Assembly: GCA_018398805.1 (NCBI GenBank)
Contig: JAGFBZ010000899.1
Coordinates: forward strand, 1,219,001-1,283,000
Reading direction: 5' to 3'
DNA length: 64,000 nt
From: Hirundichthys speculiger
Taxonomy: Eukaryota; Chordata; Actinopteri; Beloniformes; Exocoetidae
Below are positions 36,440-48,689 of the stretch, in pieces. The notes beneath the pieces were generated by a model. It worked only from the letters and a program-made list of their open reading frames with translations, had not been told where the DNA came from and searched no databases. Within the stretch, counting starts at the first letter, position 1; each line of letters starts with the position of its first letter. The translations under genes and the position numbers were made by a program.

Positions 36440-36852
36440 ATGTCATGGTTAAGGTTGGGCATGTCATGTTTTCTGGGTTTCTTCTTTGTTCCCTTGGTCT
36501 GGTCTGCTTTTCTTGAGTTCCTTGAATTCTCCGTTAACTTTAGTTCGAAGGTCTGTCTTTTCCTGTTGTGTTCTCGGTTACTTTCTGTTGTTTATCTCCC
36601 TGATTGTTTACACCCGTGTCTCATTTGTTCCTTGGGTTATTTAGGTATTGTCTTTTGCTCTCTTCCTTGCTGGTTCATCTGTTGATTTGTCTGTTGATTT
36701 TTCTCGTTGATCTGCCTGCGTTCCTGCCCTGCTGTCTCTTGGTTTTGTGGATGACACAGTTATGTTTTTTTCTTTTTTTTTTTTTTTTTGTTTTGGGTAT
36801 TAAAGAACCTTTTTTGTTGAAATTTCCTTCCTCCCATCCTCCTGAATTTTGG
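36440..36852 (+). mobile_element. T/C-rich interspersed repeat, LTR-like
   Basis: A T-rich segment with atgtcatg motifs near its start, repeated ctgttgatttgtctgttgat sequence, a long T run (36772-36790) and ggtattaaagaaccttttt near its end, resembling a polyadenylation region. This composition is typical of a common fish repeat that I cannot name with certainty. No matching partner LTR or target duplication found. Its end provides the target site of the hAT element at 36861. Confidence 0.35.
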
Positions 36853-39000
36853 GTCCTAATTAGTGATGGTGAGATGAAGCCTCATCAAAGGCATCAAACC
36901 ACTTGAGCCAATCATTTCGAGGGAGGGTTCATTACTCGAAGCTTCATGTACACACGACACCACCTACTGGCCAGATGTGTAATCACAGGCAGCTGTATCA
37001 CAATCATGTAGTGTGACACATTAAATGTGTCTGTCATGGTCCTTGGGAATGACTATGAATTACAAGGAATGTATGTCCAAATAATTTCTCTACATACATT
37101 ATCACATATGTGTATAATAAAATATTACATGACTGTATTCTGTGAGTGTAAAGTTCCCAGAATGGAAGTATCATATGGTAGGGCAGGTTGTGTAATTATG
37201 GTTCTCTGCCACTTTAGTAAAACAACATGGGCTCAGGCAGGCAGAGGACAGTGAAAGTGCTTGTAGAACTAGAAAGGAGCACCGAATATTGTGTAACTTG
37301 GCCAATGATGTACAGGACGGAGGGAGATTTTAGTCATTTTTATTTAGAAATAACAGTCTCTCAACTGTTTTTGGTTTCAAGCGATTCCAGTTTTTTTGAT
37401 ACTACTTCTCATTCCTTTGAAAACACCCTTTCATATGGTACAGAAGGATGCCGGCATAGACAAAAACACAAGAGCAAGATCATATAAATTGGGGTTCGGT
37501 TGTCTTTTTCTCTCCCAGTAACTCCAGGGGGTTCTCCAGCCAGCCTACATTTGTCGCTGAAGGGTAGCGCTGGACCTCCACAGTGTCATCTGTCATCACA
37601 TTTTGAGTCTTCTGTGCCACCATGATGCTGGTGTCCAAACAATGTCAGTTTTCTACTTAAGAGAGATAACACATCATGCTATTAAGTGTTCCAGTAGGCA
37701 TAACTTGATCTCCACATGCTATATAATAGATTACCTCCATTGACATCATGAGAAGTGGAAGCCTGGGAGATGTCCTCTCTGGTTTGTTTTGTTCATATAT
37801 TGGTGGCACACTCAGAGGTCAGTTGCTTTATTGCCTCGAAGGCTTTTGTTTGACTGAAAAATCCAATTGCCTTAAATCGGGGTTTCAGGAGTGTAGCAAG
37901 TGATATGATACTCATTAACTGAATAGGCTACTCCAGCCTTTCCTGGAGTAGCCTGATGAGCTAGTCTCCCATTTCCAGTGCAACTGTAGGTGCTGGCTTT
38001 GTTACCTCCTCCTGAAGGGCGTGCTCCAGCATTATAACTTTGGTAAAGGACACATTTTCCTCTGCTGACAGCTCTACAGCGGCATCATAGAAGGGGGACA
38101 GCAAAGAAAGGCACCCCCCAGGACACAAATGTCCTGAATCCAACGTCATCCACATTACTGAAGGGCTGTGTATCCTTCATTATCATGGAGATAAGAGCTT
38201 CATCCAACTCTTGTTTTATGGTGGCTAGTTAAGAGAGAATAAATACTGGGTCTGTGACTTGTCTTTATTTGGTCAATAAATAAAAGTCAACGTGGAGAAA
38301 GTGTGATAGTGCATTTGTAATATTATAATGACGTATCTTGGCTGGGTGTCGCTCCAGCTTCCTCCTTGTTCTCATGCAAGGCACGGTAATGCCTTAGCAT
38401 GGATGAGGTGCTGTTATTGTACCCCAACTCCTTGGAACACAACAAACACTGAACCTTTGAATAAAATAAGAAATGGTTAAAAATACAGTTCTTGATATGC
38501 AAACCTAATGTGTCTGAAATAATGTCAGGTGTACCTTACCGTAGTAGGAGTGATCAAATCAAAATGTTCCCACACAGGGGAAACCCTCCTCTTCTTAGCT
38601 GGCTCCATCCTCTTACCTATCTTTCTCTCCTAACTCTCAATTTCTTTGAACTATTTCTTTCTCTAAACTCGCTAAACTATCGCCATATGTCTCCAAACCA
38701 TCCAAACTCTATCCAAACTCTATCCAAACGCTGAACTGACTGCAACTGTGCATCAACAACCCACATTTTGAATGGAGCCTGAGGGGTTTACATCGGTGTC
38801 AAACGTTGCGGCACCACCTGAACCACTTTCCGAAGCAGTCACGCGGTACAGTCGGGCAGCAAGGCTTCGGACGTAATCATTTTTGGCTCCTCCCCTAAAT
38901 GAATTAAGCCTCGACACACGTTTCGCGGAAACTCCCCCTCCATTACTCAACACACAACTTCAAAGCCCCTAGCACATCTCACATCGTCACTAGTCCTAAC
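36853..39000 (-). mobile_element. hAT element with 8-bp target duplication and decayed transposase
   Basis: The element is 36861-38992. The left end tagtgatggtgagatg and the right end (complement of catctcacatcgtcacta) are inverted repeats. gtcctaat (36853-36860) and gtcctaac (38993-39000) form an 8-bp target duplication with one mismatch, the hAT hallmark. The 2132-bp body encodes a hAT transposase relic on the minus strand with its first and last domains both recognisable. It lies at the edge of a T-rich repeat. Confidence 0.85.
37510..38470 (-). pseudogene. hAT (ZBED-type) transposase, multiply broken
   Basis: Reading leftward from 38460: KVQCLLCSKELGYNNSTSSM followed by LRHYRALH, a BED zinc finger with C-x2-C and H-x4-H. 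Then 38225-38130 gives ALISMIMKDTQPFSNVDDVG followed by FRTFV, the conserved start of the catalytic region. 38070-37960 gives ELSAEENVSFTKVIMLEHAL. Further on comes a LKPRFKAIGFF motif near 37890, where related transposases have the LDPRFK block. 37587-37510 gives DTVEVQRYPSATNVGWLENP followed by LELLGE, the C-terminal dimerisation domain. Stops and frameshifts separate these blocks and much of the catalytic middle is missing. An intact member would be about 600 or more residues; it would bind the element ends through the BED finger. Confidence 0.8.
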
Positions 39001-39004
39001 CCTA

Positions 39005-39955
39005 AACCATAACAGTTGATAAGCATAGTATTGGATTAAGTCAATGCTCACTTGGCTGAAGCTAATAGTACTTTTACTTTTTTATAAACTACATGCTAGC
39101 CTCGGATCAAGAGGTGGATAAGATCAGTGCTGCTTTTCCTGAGACGATAAGATCTTTAAATGGATGGGCTCTTATTTATCTTTGCCTGTTATGTTTCATT
39201 TTTTTTTGGACAGAGATGCTGTTGTTCTTGTGTGACAGCCAGTTTTCCTTCATTGTATACAGGTCATCAGGACCTTGAATGTCTTAGTTTGCAAAACTAA
39301 CTGGTTTAAAACATTGAAAAAAAAAATGAAAATGCATTTGTATTTTCATTTTGTTTGTTTTGGGGATAGCGTGGTTTTGCTTTCATGAACTCTTTATGCT
39401 TTTATCCAAATGCTAATAAAACATCCATTTGCAAACTAAATAACAACACTACATTGCTTGCAAGTTCATATAATGCCTCTTTCCAGCTTTATTAAGGTGA
39501 CTATTAAGTACACTACAAAGCTCTTGCAAAACTTAGGAAAAGGATACTGTATCTGTTCCCCCATTTCCTTAGAGTTATTTTTACACTTACATTTATTATT
39601 TTAGGGTGCATACTGTAAGTGCATTCAAACGGACAATACTGTCTTTGCAAAGAACATTGCAAATACCCAGAGAGTACATTGAAAAAAGTATGAAATGCTA
39701 AACAATCATTTGTGCACTTTTGGTTAAAAAGAGGACAGCGGTCAGTCTTCGGCGCCTGCGATGACGCAGCCTTAAACTGTATTTGTGACAGTAGTCTCCT
39801 CACAAAATTACACCATTTAGGAACATAGTCTTAATTAGACATGAAGACTTTAGCATGATTTGGGGTATTTTGTGAGGGAAAACGTTAAATAGCTGCCCTC
39901 ATACAATCTGGTACCAACCAAAATCTTCTCACAAGTCTCCTGTGTGAATTTATTA
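39005..39955. other. no recognised gene
   Basis: AT-rich sequence; no repeat or coding motif recognised. Confidence 0.35.
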
Positions 39956-40159
39956 TTCAGTTCAATTCAATTCAATTTTATTTGTATAGCGTCTGTTACA
40001 ATGTCAATTGTCTCTAGGTGCTTTACAGACACCCAGAGCATGACCCCTGAGCAAATATTTTTAACTAAAATTATAATATTAAATCCAATCAATGACAATG
40101 GCAAGTAAAAAACTCCTACAGAGGGAGAAAAAAAACCTTTAAGCCAAACAGTGGCAAGG

Positions 40160-40314
40160 AAAAACTCCACTTTTTTTTTTTTTTTTGGCACTAGTGGCCT
40201 TTATTCATAGTGGAGAGAGAGACAGGAAGGGGGGCAGAGAGAATGGGGAAGACACACGGCAAAGGGTCGACGAGCTGGGAGTCGAACTCGCGACCAGACA
40301 AAAAACTCCACTTT
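40160..40314 (-). repeat. tRNA-derived SINE inserted in L2, with 14-bp target duplication
   Basis: aaaaactccacttt occurs at 40160-40173 and again at 40301-40314, flanking the insert. On the minus strand the insert shows a B-box-like gagttcgactcccag near its 5' side, a body with tgtgtcttccccattctctc and a cctgtctctctctccacta stretch, an aataaa signal and a poly-A tail (T run 40171-40186). The A-box half of the tRNA head is missing, so it is 5'-truncated. The insertion is younger than the L2 it interrupts. Confidence 0.85.
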
Positions 40315-40949
40315 AAGAGGAAGAAACCTTGAGCAGGACCTGGCTCATATGGGGGGACCTTCCTGCCGAAGGCCAGCCTGGGTAGAGGAAAAAAAGAGGG
40401 GAGACAGGACAGAGAGAGGATGGAAGGACAGAGAGAGGAGAGCACACAAATGACTAAATATAATGACCATATAAACATAAACAGATGGGATGAACACTGG
40501 GATGAGATGGGGAGAGGACCAGGTCGCCGATCACCATGCCAGTCGGCACCCCGAACACAAATGGAGGAGAACCCCAGAATGACCAGAGGATGGAACTGCA
40601 AGTCAGCATGAAACTCAGGAAACTCTGGCCTGCAAATACACAGAAAAAAAAGGGGGGACAAAACAGAACAAGAACCACAGGAAAGCAAAGAATATGGAGC
40701 ACAGTTACAGTAACAAGGTGCTCCCAAGTAATTATGAATGAGCTGGAGGAGGAGGAAGGGAGGAAGGAAAGGGAAGGAAAAGGAGAAAAGCAGCGGAGAC
40801 ACCACTCAGCAGATCATGTTGGTGTCCCCCTGTCAGCGTAGGCCTATAGCAGCATAACTATGACGAAACTGTGATTAAGACGATGCCTACTCTAGTCTGA
40901 GATCCTACAACTATGGCTATAACTATTAGCCCCTACACACTATAGATTT

Positions 40950-42690
40950 AGACTAACTGTAGGCTTTACTGAACAAAAATGTTTTCAATTTAGTTTTAAA
41001 GATGTAGATGGTGTCAGCCTCCTTAACCCAAACTGGTAGCTGGTTCCGTAAAAAAGGTGCCTGGTAGCAGAAAGGCCCGTCCTCCAAACCTATTCTTGGA
41101 TATTCTAGGAACGACAAGTAATCCTGCACTCTGAGAGTGGAGAGCTCTATTAGGAGCATAACATGCTATCAAGTCTTGTAAATAGCACGGAGCTAGGCCA
41201 TTAAGGGCCTTATATGCGAGAAGCAGAATTTTAAACTCAATTTGAAAATTTCACAGGAAGCCAATGGAGGGAAGGCTAACACGGGAGAGATGTGATCTCG
41301 CTTGCGGATTCCTGTCAGCACCCTCGCTGCTGCGTTCTGGATCAATTGGAGGCTATTCGGCGAGATTTTCAGACATCCTGCTAACAATGCATTACAGTAA
41401 TCCAGTCTAGAACTGACAAACGCGTGGATTAATTTTTCAGCTTCACCCTGGGAGAGGATGCTCCTAATCTTGGAAATATTTCGGAGATGAAAAAAGGGAG
41501 TCTTGCAAACCTGATTAATATGCTGCTTAAATGACATATCCTGATCAAAAATGACTCCAAGGTTTTTTACAGCTGTGCTGGAAGCCAGCGTAAACCCAGT
41601 CAATCCATTCCTCAGGTATTTGGGACCAAAGACAATAACCTCTGTTTTATCCGAGTTTTAGAAGCAAAAAGTTAGAGGACATCCAGGACTTAATGTCATT
41701 AAGACACCCTTGAAGTTTAGCCAAGGGTTTTGTTTCCACTGGTTTCATAGCTAAGTACAGCGTAGCAATAAAAGTTTATGCCATGGCTCTGGATAATTTT
41801 TCCCAAGGGCAACATGTATAAAGTGAAAAGGATTGGTCCCAGAACTGAACCCTGTGGGACGCCATAGCAGACCCTAGTCCGTGTAGAAGAAACGTCATTA
41901 ACATGAACGAACTGGAACCTGTCAGATAGGTATGACTTAAACCAGCCTAATGCTGTCCCTTTAATTCCAACAGTGTGCTCTAATCTGTGCAGCAAAAGGC
42001 CGTGATCAACAGTATCAAATGCAGCACTGAGGTCCAGCAGAACAAGGACAGAAACTAATTCATTGTCTGAGGCCATGAGGAGGTCTTGGAGACTCTAATC
42101 AGCGCAGTTTCTGTGCTATGATGAGTTCTAAACCCTGACTGAAAGACCTCAAATAGATCATTTCTATGCAGGTGTTCTCCTAACTGGCTAGCAACTATTT
42201 TTTCCAGAATTTTAGAGATAAATGGAAGGTTGGACATTGGTCTATAGTTTGCCAAGATGTCCGAACCAAGAGATGGTTTCTTGAGCAAAGGTTTAATGAC
42301 TGCAACTTTAAAAACCTGTGGTACATATCCTAGTTGTAGAGATAGGTTAATCTGATCCAAAATTGATATACCAATAGTGGACATAACATCTTTAAGCAGC
42401 CGAGTTGGGATGGGATCCAACAAGTATGTAGATGGTTTATGGAATGCATGGACCAACAGAGTTGTGACTCTTTGTCAGCCTGGTGACAGTGCTGAACAGA
42501 AAACGTGGGTTATGTTTGTTCTCTTCTATTAACGAAGAAAAATAAGATGTTCTAGCTCTGCGTAATGCTCTTTTGGAGACTATTAAACTGTCTTTTCAGG
42601 CACGATGGGAGTCCGCAGATTTACAGGAGTACCACCTCCTTTCCATTTTACATGCATTCTGCTTCAGCATGCGAATATGTGAATTATACC
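40950..42690 (-). pseudogene. L2-clade reverse transcriptase, frameshifted, catalytic dyad deleted
   Basis: Reading leftward: [20 protein letters not shown] (about 42545), then LLDPIPTRLL, FKVAVIKPLLKKPSLGSDIL and ANYRPMSNLPFISKILEKIV (42420-42200), HHSTETALI, LLDLSAAFDTVDH (block A with catalytic Asp, near 42040), and YGVPQGSVLGPILFTLYMLP (about 41860). The next block, normally YADD, reads YCYAVLSYE near 41770: a short deletion removed both catalytic aspartates. 41600-41200 gives NLGVIFDQDMSFKQHIN and SSRLDYCNALLAG and QNAAARVLTGIRKRDHISPV, and 41159-40953 the C-terminus. Frames change at about 42065, 41700 and 41180. It could not act as a polymerase. Confidence 0.88.
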
Positions 42691-43079
42691 TATACTAGCC
42701 ATTTACCTCTCTCGCTAAAATAGGCAGAGGAATAACTGAACATTTCACACACTGAGCAGCGGGAGGGGGAAACAAAGGGAGAAGAAGAAGCCATGCTAAG
42801 AAGCTAACAAGCGAAAGAAGCTAAAGAACCGGCTAAATTAACAGCAGTGAGAATCCCAGGGAAAATTTGTGAAGCGGAAACTACGTGCAAGTGCTCAGAT
42901 TACATTTTACAACAACAGTATAGAGTTATCACCAAATCGAGTTTAATTTTAAATTATAAAAAGGTTAAAGGAATCAGAAACCGTTCAGCGTTCAAACCAC
43001 CAACAGGAAACCACCAACAGGAAGTCCGGCCGCAACAGCGTCTCAAGTCAAAAAGCATCTCATTGTAGTGAAGTTTGGT

Positions 43080-46000
43080 ATTTGTCCCCCCTTTTTAGAA
43101 AAAATCAAAGTAAACAAACTAATCCATGAGCTCAGTGGTTTGTGGGAATGACTTGTGCTCTCTTACACAGTGGATTTACAGCAGTTGCTGACTGCATGAG
43201 CAGCTAATTTCAACTTTGTAACAAAATATTGCAACATATTACAATACAAAGAGATGAACATGGAAAACATACTAGACTTTTTACTTGGAATAGTGTATGC
43301 CATTAAATTACACTAAATGAGAAAAAATTCTAATTCCTCGTCTCCACTCCCATCAATTGATTTTCTCATCGTTTCATTGGAAAGAGCAGAAATGCCCACT
43401 CCATCTCAATTGTCAGAAGCAGCAGAATCCACTTAAAGGTTCTTCTCAGTTAACTGCAATGTAAATGAGGCCCCTCAAGTGATAAATTAGCCATCCAAAA
43501 GAGAGGTGGCTGTGGTTGCTGTCTATCTGGTAGGGCTGGCCTGAATACCATTTTTGCAGCTCCAGAGTTGTGGCAGAAGATTTTAATGAATATTCAGAGC
43601 TTTAGTTGGGCAGGTGGGGAGTTGTTATATAATACACAGTATTATATTAGTGCTTATATAAAAGCAGTCAAGCAACTACTAAATTAAATGCACTTTTTAA
43701 AATTATAAATTATAAAAAAGAATACACCAACCTCATTACCTTTTCTCCTGCTATCACCTTCTTCAGGGTAACTTTCAACAGAGTCAAATGAATGTCACAT
43801 CCAATGTTTCTTTTTATTGTGACAGTTTACATGGCAACTACAGAAACATTAGAAAAGTGTGCTAGCAGCTAGCTGCTCATTTATGCCATCACACCTACCG
43901 TATTTTCATTAATAAAATCTCCCTGTCATAATAACACCACCAGGATTTTTTTTTCCAGGTTAAAAGATGCTGTGAACAACTGCTTCATGGACAACATCCT
44001 TGCAACTTTTGTGTCTCCAACTATTTATAATTACACTGTAGCATGACGTCACCGCACGTGCTTAAGCCAAACGTGAAAAACTTTCTTATTGACAAGCCAA
44101 GTTTGATGTTGTAAGTAGGAAAAACAGAAACAAAGACTGTTATAGTGAAATAATAATGTAAAACCACTTGGGATTTTAATCTGGTGGGCTGTGTAAAAGA
44201 TGTATGAACAATATTTGAATTTTGGGGTCAAAATACCATGAGGCGGTCCTTTATGCTAAAATGTCTTTTATTTCAGGTCATTATTGATCTAATAGAGGAC
44301 ACTGTGGCACATTTGTTTGACACCACTCATCTTTTTATATGTATTATAGGAGAAAGAACATGACCTGATGAGAAAAATGTCTTTAAACCTTATACGGATC
44401 CCCCGTGGTTCTCACTTGATCTTGAAGCCTTTGGTTAAAATCGGGATCTTAGAAGTCCAGCTGAGAAGGCAGCTCTTGGGAGGGCTCCTCTTCTGAAGGA
44501 TCTGAGGTTATGGTGAGGTCAGATCAAAACCACTGCACAGTCGGACCGTGGCCCTTCCGCTTCTGGTGGGACCCAAACGCCTGAGCTCTGTGCTCAACGC
44601 AGAGGGGTATCTGTCACCGTGTAAAAGGGAGTATCATGAAGGAAATTGATATGGCAGGTTGGCAGCTGTTGCTCTGGGGCCATTGGGTCCTTCCCATGGA
44701 TCTAACCAGCTTCGATGTGTCTAGGAATATCTTAAGAGCCTGGTTGGGACAGATGTTTAACCTGTTTAACCATTTCATCTCAACCATCAAATATCAGCAG
44801 CATGAAATAACTAATATTTTTTTCTGGTACTGCCATAAATTGCTATTTTGTTGAATTGTTGTTAATTCTTACAGGAATACACTGTTTTTTTTTTTTGCGC
44901 TTTTTTTATTGTGTTCATTTCTAAAACATCACTCCCAACACAGTTACTAAGGAACTGATTGTACTGAACTGGAGATGCTGTAAGTGAGAGCGCTGTTTAA
45001 CAAATACCCATACTTCAAAACTGAAAACCAGATGTCCACCAAACAGGCGGATATGCAAACATTCAGCCTCAGCTCATCTGTTTAACCACTAGTTCAAGGA
45101 AGAACAAAAACAGCCACACTTTGTTTCATAATGGATAACTGGGAAATTCTGGTGATCTGTTGTCTGATCTTTATGCGACGGCTGGGTAAAAAGCAACACT
45201 CTCTGGATACATTAAAGATGAACAAATAGAACAAATAGAATGTCCTTCCTATCAAAATAATATAAAAAATGTAAATAAAAAATGTATAATGCAAACTATT
45301 TAAATAATACATGAAAGTCATAAAAGCAAGTCAAATCACTCACTTATCGCTCTTTATTTGCCAATTTGCAGCACAGTGGGAGACAGAAAATATAAGCATT
45401 CATCCAAACCTTTAAAAACCATATAAATAACATTAGCCACCATTCAGATTCAATTTGCTTAAACAGGAGAGGCCTTCTTCCAAACCTCCAGACTCATCTT
45501 CACTCATGCCAGCTGGCTGCTCCTGTCACCCGTCTCTTCATTCCTGATTCTATAGCTAAACTACTCACAGGGCTGCAGAATTTTCCGATTAGTTGTCGCT
45601 CCATGTGGACCTGCACATATCAAAACGTGAAGAATTTGTGTTGACTGCTATCCCACCACTGAATCACTGAATCAAGAACTGCCTGTAAGAGTCAGCAGTG
45701 CTGAATGACCCCCTCCCTTAGTGAAAATTGTGTGGGTTGGCAGCTCTTCCCACAGCTCGTGCAGCCGGCGAACTGTGGAACTTGCCGATGGCTGTTGCGC
45801 CATATGGAACTCTTTTGTCCACGTCAGGGATGATGTGTCGGTGATACAATGATGTTTATGTTGCCGAAACATCCTGTCACAACCCACTTAACAGTCTGCC
45901 TTGTTTTGTACTCAACAAGCTTTAAAAGACAGTGAGTTTCCCAAAATGCTACTTTGTTGTGAGTCATGCCTTTAGCATTTTGGACACATTCAAATAGACC

Positions 46001-46355
46001 ACTTTAGTGCTAAATTGGTGGCTTCCACCATCTGTCTGACAGGGATACAATAAAAACATTCGGTAAATTAATAATAAAGCTGCCACGAATAGAACAATAT
46101 GAGATAACAGGGTGGTAAAAGACAATAAGACTGGTCTTGGCAAAAAGGCAGCAATACACAAAACTAAAAGCAAAAGAAAAATCTCAGCTGGGAAGAATAA
46201 CAGCAGGTGATGAATTTTTTCATGTGTTGTCGATTAATGGATCCTGGTGGAAGATTAATGCTTGTGTACGGGGCTTTGAATATATAACATAAAAATAAAG
46301 CCTATTCCTGCAGTTCAAGGCAAGACAAATAGCCAGATTTAATCATTTTATTTAA
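43080..46355. other. long stretch without recognised genes
   Basis: AT-rich DNA. 44440-44640 is less AT-rich but shows no motif. A minus-strand frame at 45887-45672 has a protein-like look (RRLHELWEELPTHTIFTKGG) but matches no family I can name. No transposon ends recognised. Confidence 0.35.
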
Positions 46356-46357
46356 GA

Positions 46358-46640
46358 TTCCATCTACCCATTTTCTGTGGGGGGCTGGACTCAAGGCAGA
46401 GGAACATACATACCCATCATTCTCACTGTTCGCTCCGAATCACAAATCAGCCTAATGCATGTCTTTGGACTGTTGCAGGAAGACAGAGTGTCCTCAGAAA
46501 GCCCCCTCAAGACATGAGGAGAACATGAAAACGAGCCAGAGAAAAAAGAAAAAAAAAAGAAATGACCAGGATTCAAACTGCAACACCCCCCCCCCTTACT
46601 TTGATGCATCATCAATGCTCTCCATAACGCCACCTTGTTT
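46358..46640 (-). repeat. DANA/V-SINE-type SINE, diverged copy
   Basis: ccatctacccattttctgtg at the left, atgcatgtctttggactgtt at 46456, gacatgaggagaacatgaa at 46513 and ccaggattcaaactgcaac at 46566 preserve the family order on the minus strand. A poly-A/poly-C patch (46546-46597) interrupts the head-proximal region. Confidence 0.65.
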
Positions 46641-46644
46641 TTGA

Positions 46645-47950
46645 GGTTTGTTGCTTAAGCATTCGTGGTTGTTTTTCTCTTTGGGGCCAAAAATCAGTTA
46701 CAGTTAACATTTATTCAGCCCTGGAAACAAGTAGTTTCATTTAGTATTTTAACATTTGAGTCATGTTGAGTTTCCAGCTGGGAAACTGAGAGCAAAATCA
46801 TTCACGTTCATTTGTGCATGCACTGTGTGCAATGGTGTGAGCAGTCAGCGTTTTAATGAAGCTGATGCTGAACTCTTTCTTTGGCAGTAAGTTGAAGTGA
46901 GGAAAATATGTTTCTTGGATCTTTTACAACAAAGCGTTTTTAAGAGGACACTAATATTACAGTGTATCTACAGAGAATTAATGCGTGCACTGTCTCGTTT
47001 CTACTTAATTGAATACTGCAGTGATTTATGAAGCATTGATTCACCATAATTTACCTTTGGATTTGTATCCAGGCATATCCTAAAGTCAGAAGAAGATTTT
47101 TTTTCCCTCCACATATGCCGAAATCCTGTAATCATTTAGTGTGGTCGTGTATTTCTATAGCTCATTCATACTGAGCTGATGAAGTAAAAGGCAGTTAGTT
47201 AAAGGTCAGGGCTGTATTTTGTAAGAACCTCCCAAGGACTCCACTGGGATTTATTGGTGATAAAATAGATGACATGCACACACAAAAAAAAGTAAGTAAA
47301 ATCAGTTTTTTCATCCTCAGTTTTTCCTCTCTGTCATGAAAAAAAAAAATGGAAATGAGAAAAATATCTTAAAACAGAGCACAAGATGTTACCTAGATCA
47401 CAGGACGTTGGTTGTGATTCAAGGCTTCAAGCTTCCATACCAATCTTGTTCAGTTTTGGCTTTGGCCCAGAATTTGCTTCTAAACTAGTTTGATGTCACA
47501 AATCATCCTCACAGGACTGTTATGACTTGAAAAAAAATTTAAATCACAGCAGATACATTTCACAGTGGATGTAATTCCAAGAGTCGACTACACGAGTGTG
47601 CATCGTTGGACAGGAAAGTAGTGGTGGTTTCTGCATCGATGGTAATCTCCACCATACTTGAGATGACAGTGCCTTTCATCCACTTCCTGTCATAAGTCTA
47701 TAAACTCCCTCTTGCCTTGCACACCTGTTTGTTCTAATTTGTTTTCATTTTCCTTCCATCACCCATCCCTCCTCCTTTCATCTCTTTCCTCTCCTTTGTC
47801 CTCCCACTTAGTGTTCCTCTGTGGGTCTGGGCATGGAAGTCAGGATAGATCCATGTAAATTTTCTCTTTTATGCTATTGATGCTTTTCTTTCTTAATTCA
47901 AAAAAAAGTTCATTTACTTTTAATTTCATTTTGTGGTCCTTTCCCTTGCG
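46645..47950. other. no recognised gene
   Basis: AT-rich sequence; no repeat or coding motif recognised. Confidence 0.35.
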
Positions 47951-47954
47951 AAAC

Positions 47955-48680
47955 ATTCAGTCACCAAGTCATGCAGACTGTTTTTACAAACATTTGTGAA
48001 AGAATGGGTCTCTCTTAGGAGCTCAGTGAATTCCAGCGTGGAACTGTGATAGGATGACACCTGTGCAACAAATCCAATCGTAAATTTCCTCACTCCTAAC
48101 TATTCCACAGTAAACTGTTGGCTGTATTGTAAGGAAATGGAAGTGTTTGGGAACGACAGCAACTCAGGCATGAAGTGGTAGGACACGTAAACTGATGGAG
48201 CGGGGTAAGGGGATGCTGAACCGCATCGTGAGTAAGAGGTCACCAACTTTGTGCAGTCAATCACTACAGACCTCCAAACTTCATGTGTCCTTCAGATTAA
48301 CTCAACAACAGTGCAGAGAGCTTCATGAATGGGTTTCCATGGTGAAGCAGCTGCATTCAAACCATACATCAGCAAGTGCAAATGCAAAGCATCGGATGCA
48401 GTGGTGTAAACCACGCTGCCACTGGACTCTAGAGCAGTGGAGGAACGTTCTCTGGAGTAATGAATTACACTTCTCCATCTGGTAATCTGATGGAAGAGTC
48501 TGGGTTTGGCGGTTGCCAGGAGAACAGTACTTGTCTGACTGCATTGTACCAAGTGTAAAGTTTGGTGGAGGGGGGATTATGGTGTGGGGTTGTTTTTCAG
48601 GAGCTGGGCTTGGTCCCTTAGTTCCAGTGAAAGGAACTCTGAATGCTTCAGCATACCAAGACATGATGGACAATTGACCT
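47955..48680 (+). pseudogene. Tc1-like transposon fragment, same family as 13869
   Basis: The 5' part (47965-48330) matches the copy at 13960-14260 in order and wording (gtcatgcagactgttt, gaaatggaagtgtttgggaa, cactacagacctccaaactt, cttcatgaatgggtttccat). It extends into the catalytic domain missing there. 48370-48480 gives TASANAKHRMQWCKPRCHWT then LEQWRNVLWSNELHFSIW, where the catalytic Asp of the WSDE motif is Asn. 48490-48670 gives [35 protein letters not shown] and [13 protein letters not shown] stop separates the two blocks. It ends before the second Asp; both terminal repeats are absent. Confidence 0.82.
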
Positions 48681-48689
48681 TTTGGTAAG

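Larger units (their letters stand above)
39958..43076 (-). mobile_element. L2-clade LINE with both ends, internal deletion and a SINE insertion
   Basis: On the minus strand the 3' end is visible at the left edge as the complement of ttcaattcaattcaatttta then tttgtatagcg: a (TTGAA)n-type tail after the conserved L2 3' core. The 5' side reaches about 43076 with GC-richer leader sequence and an ATG at 42794 beginning MASSSPFVSPSRCSVCEMFS, which looks like the N-terminus of the element's protein. Between about 42700 and 42690 this jumps directly to the region just before the reverse transcriptase, so the endonuclease part is deleted. The 3' untranslated part holds a SINE with target duplication (40160-40314). 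L2 elements copy themselves by target-primed reverse transcription; this copy cannot. Confidence 0.85.

Noticed and set aside
40191..40805. 204-codon minus-strand open frame rich in Phe, Leu and Pro
   Set aside because: It spans the L2 3' untranslated region and the inserted SINE; its hydrophobic look comes from purine-rich plus-strand DNA.
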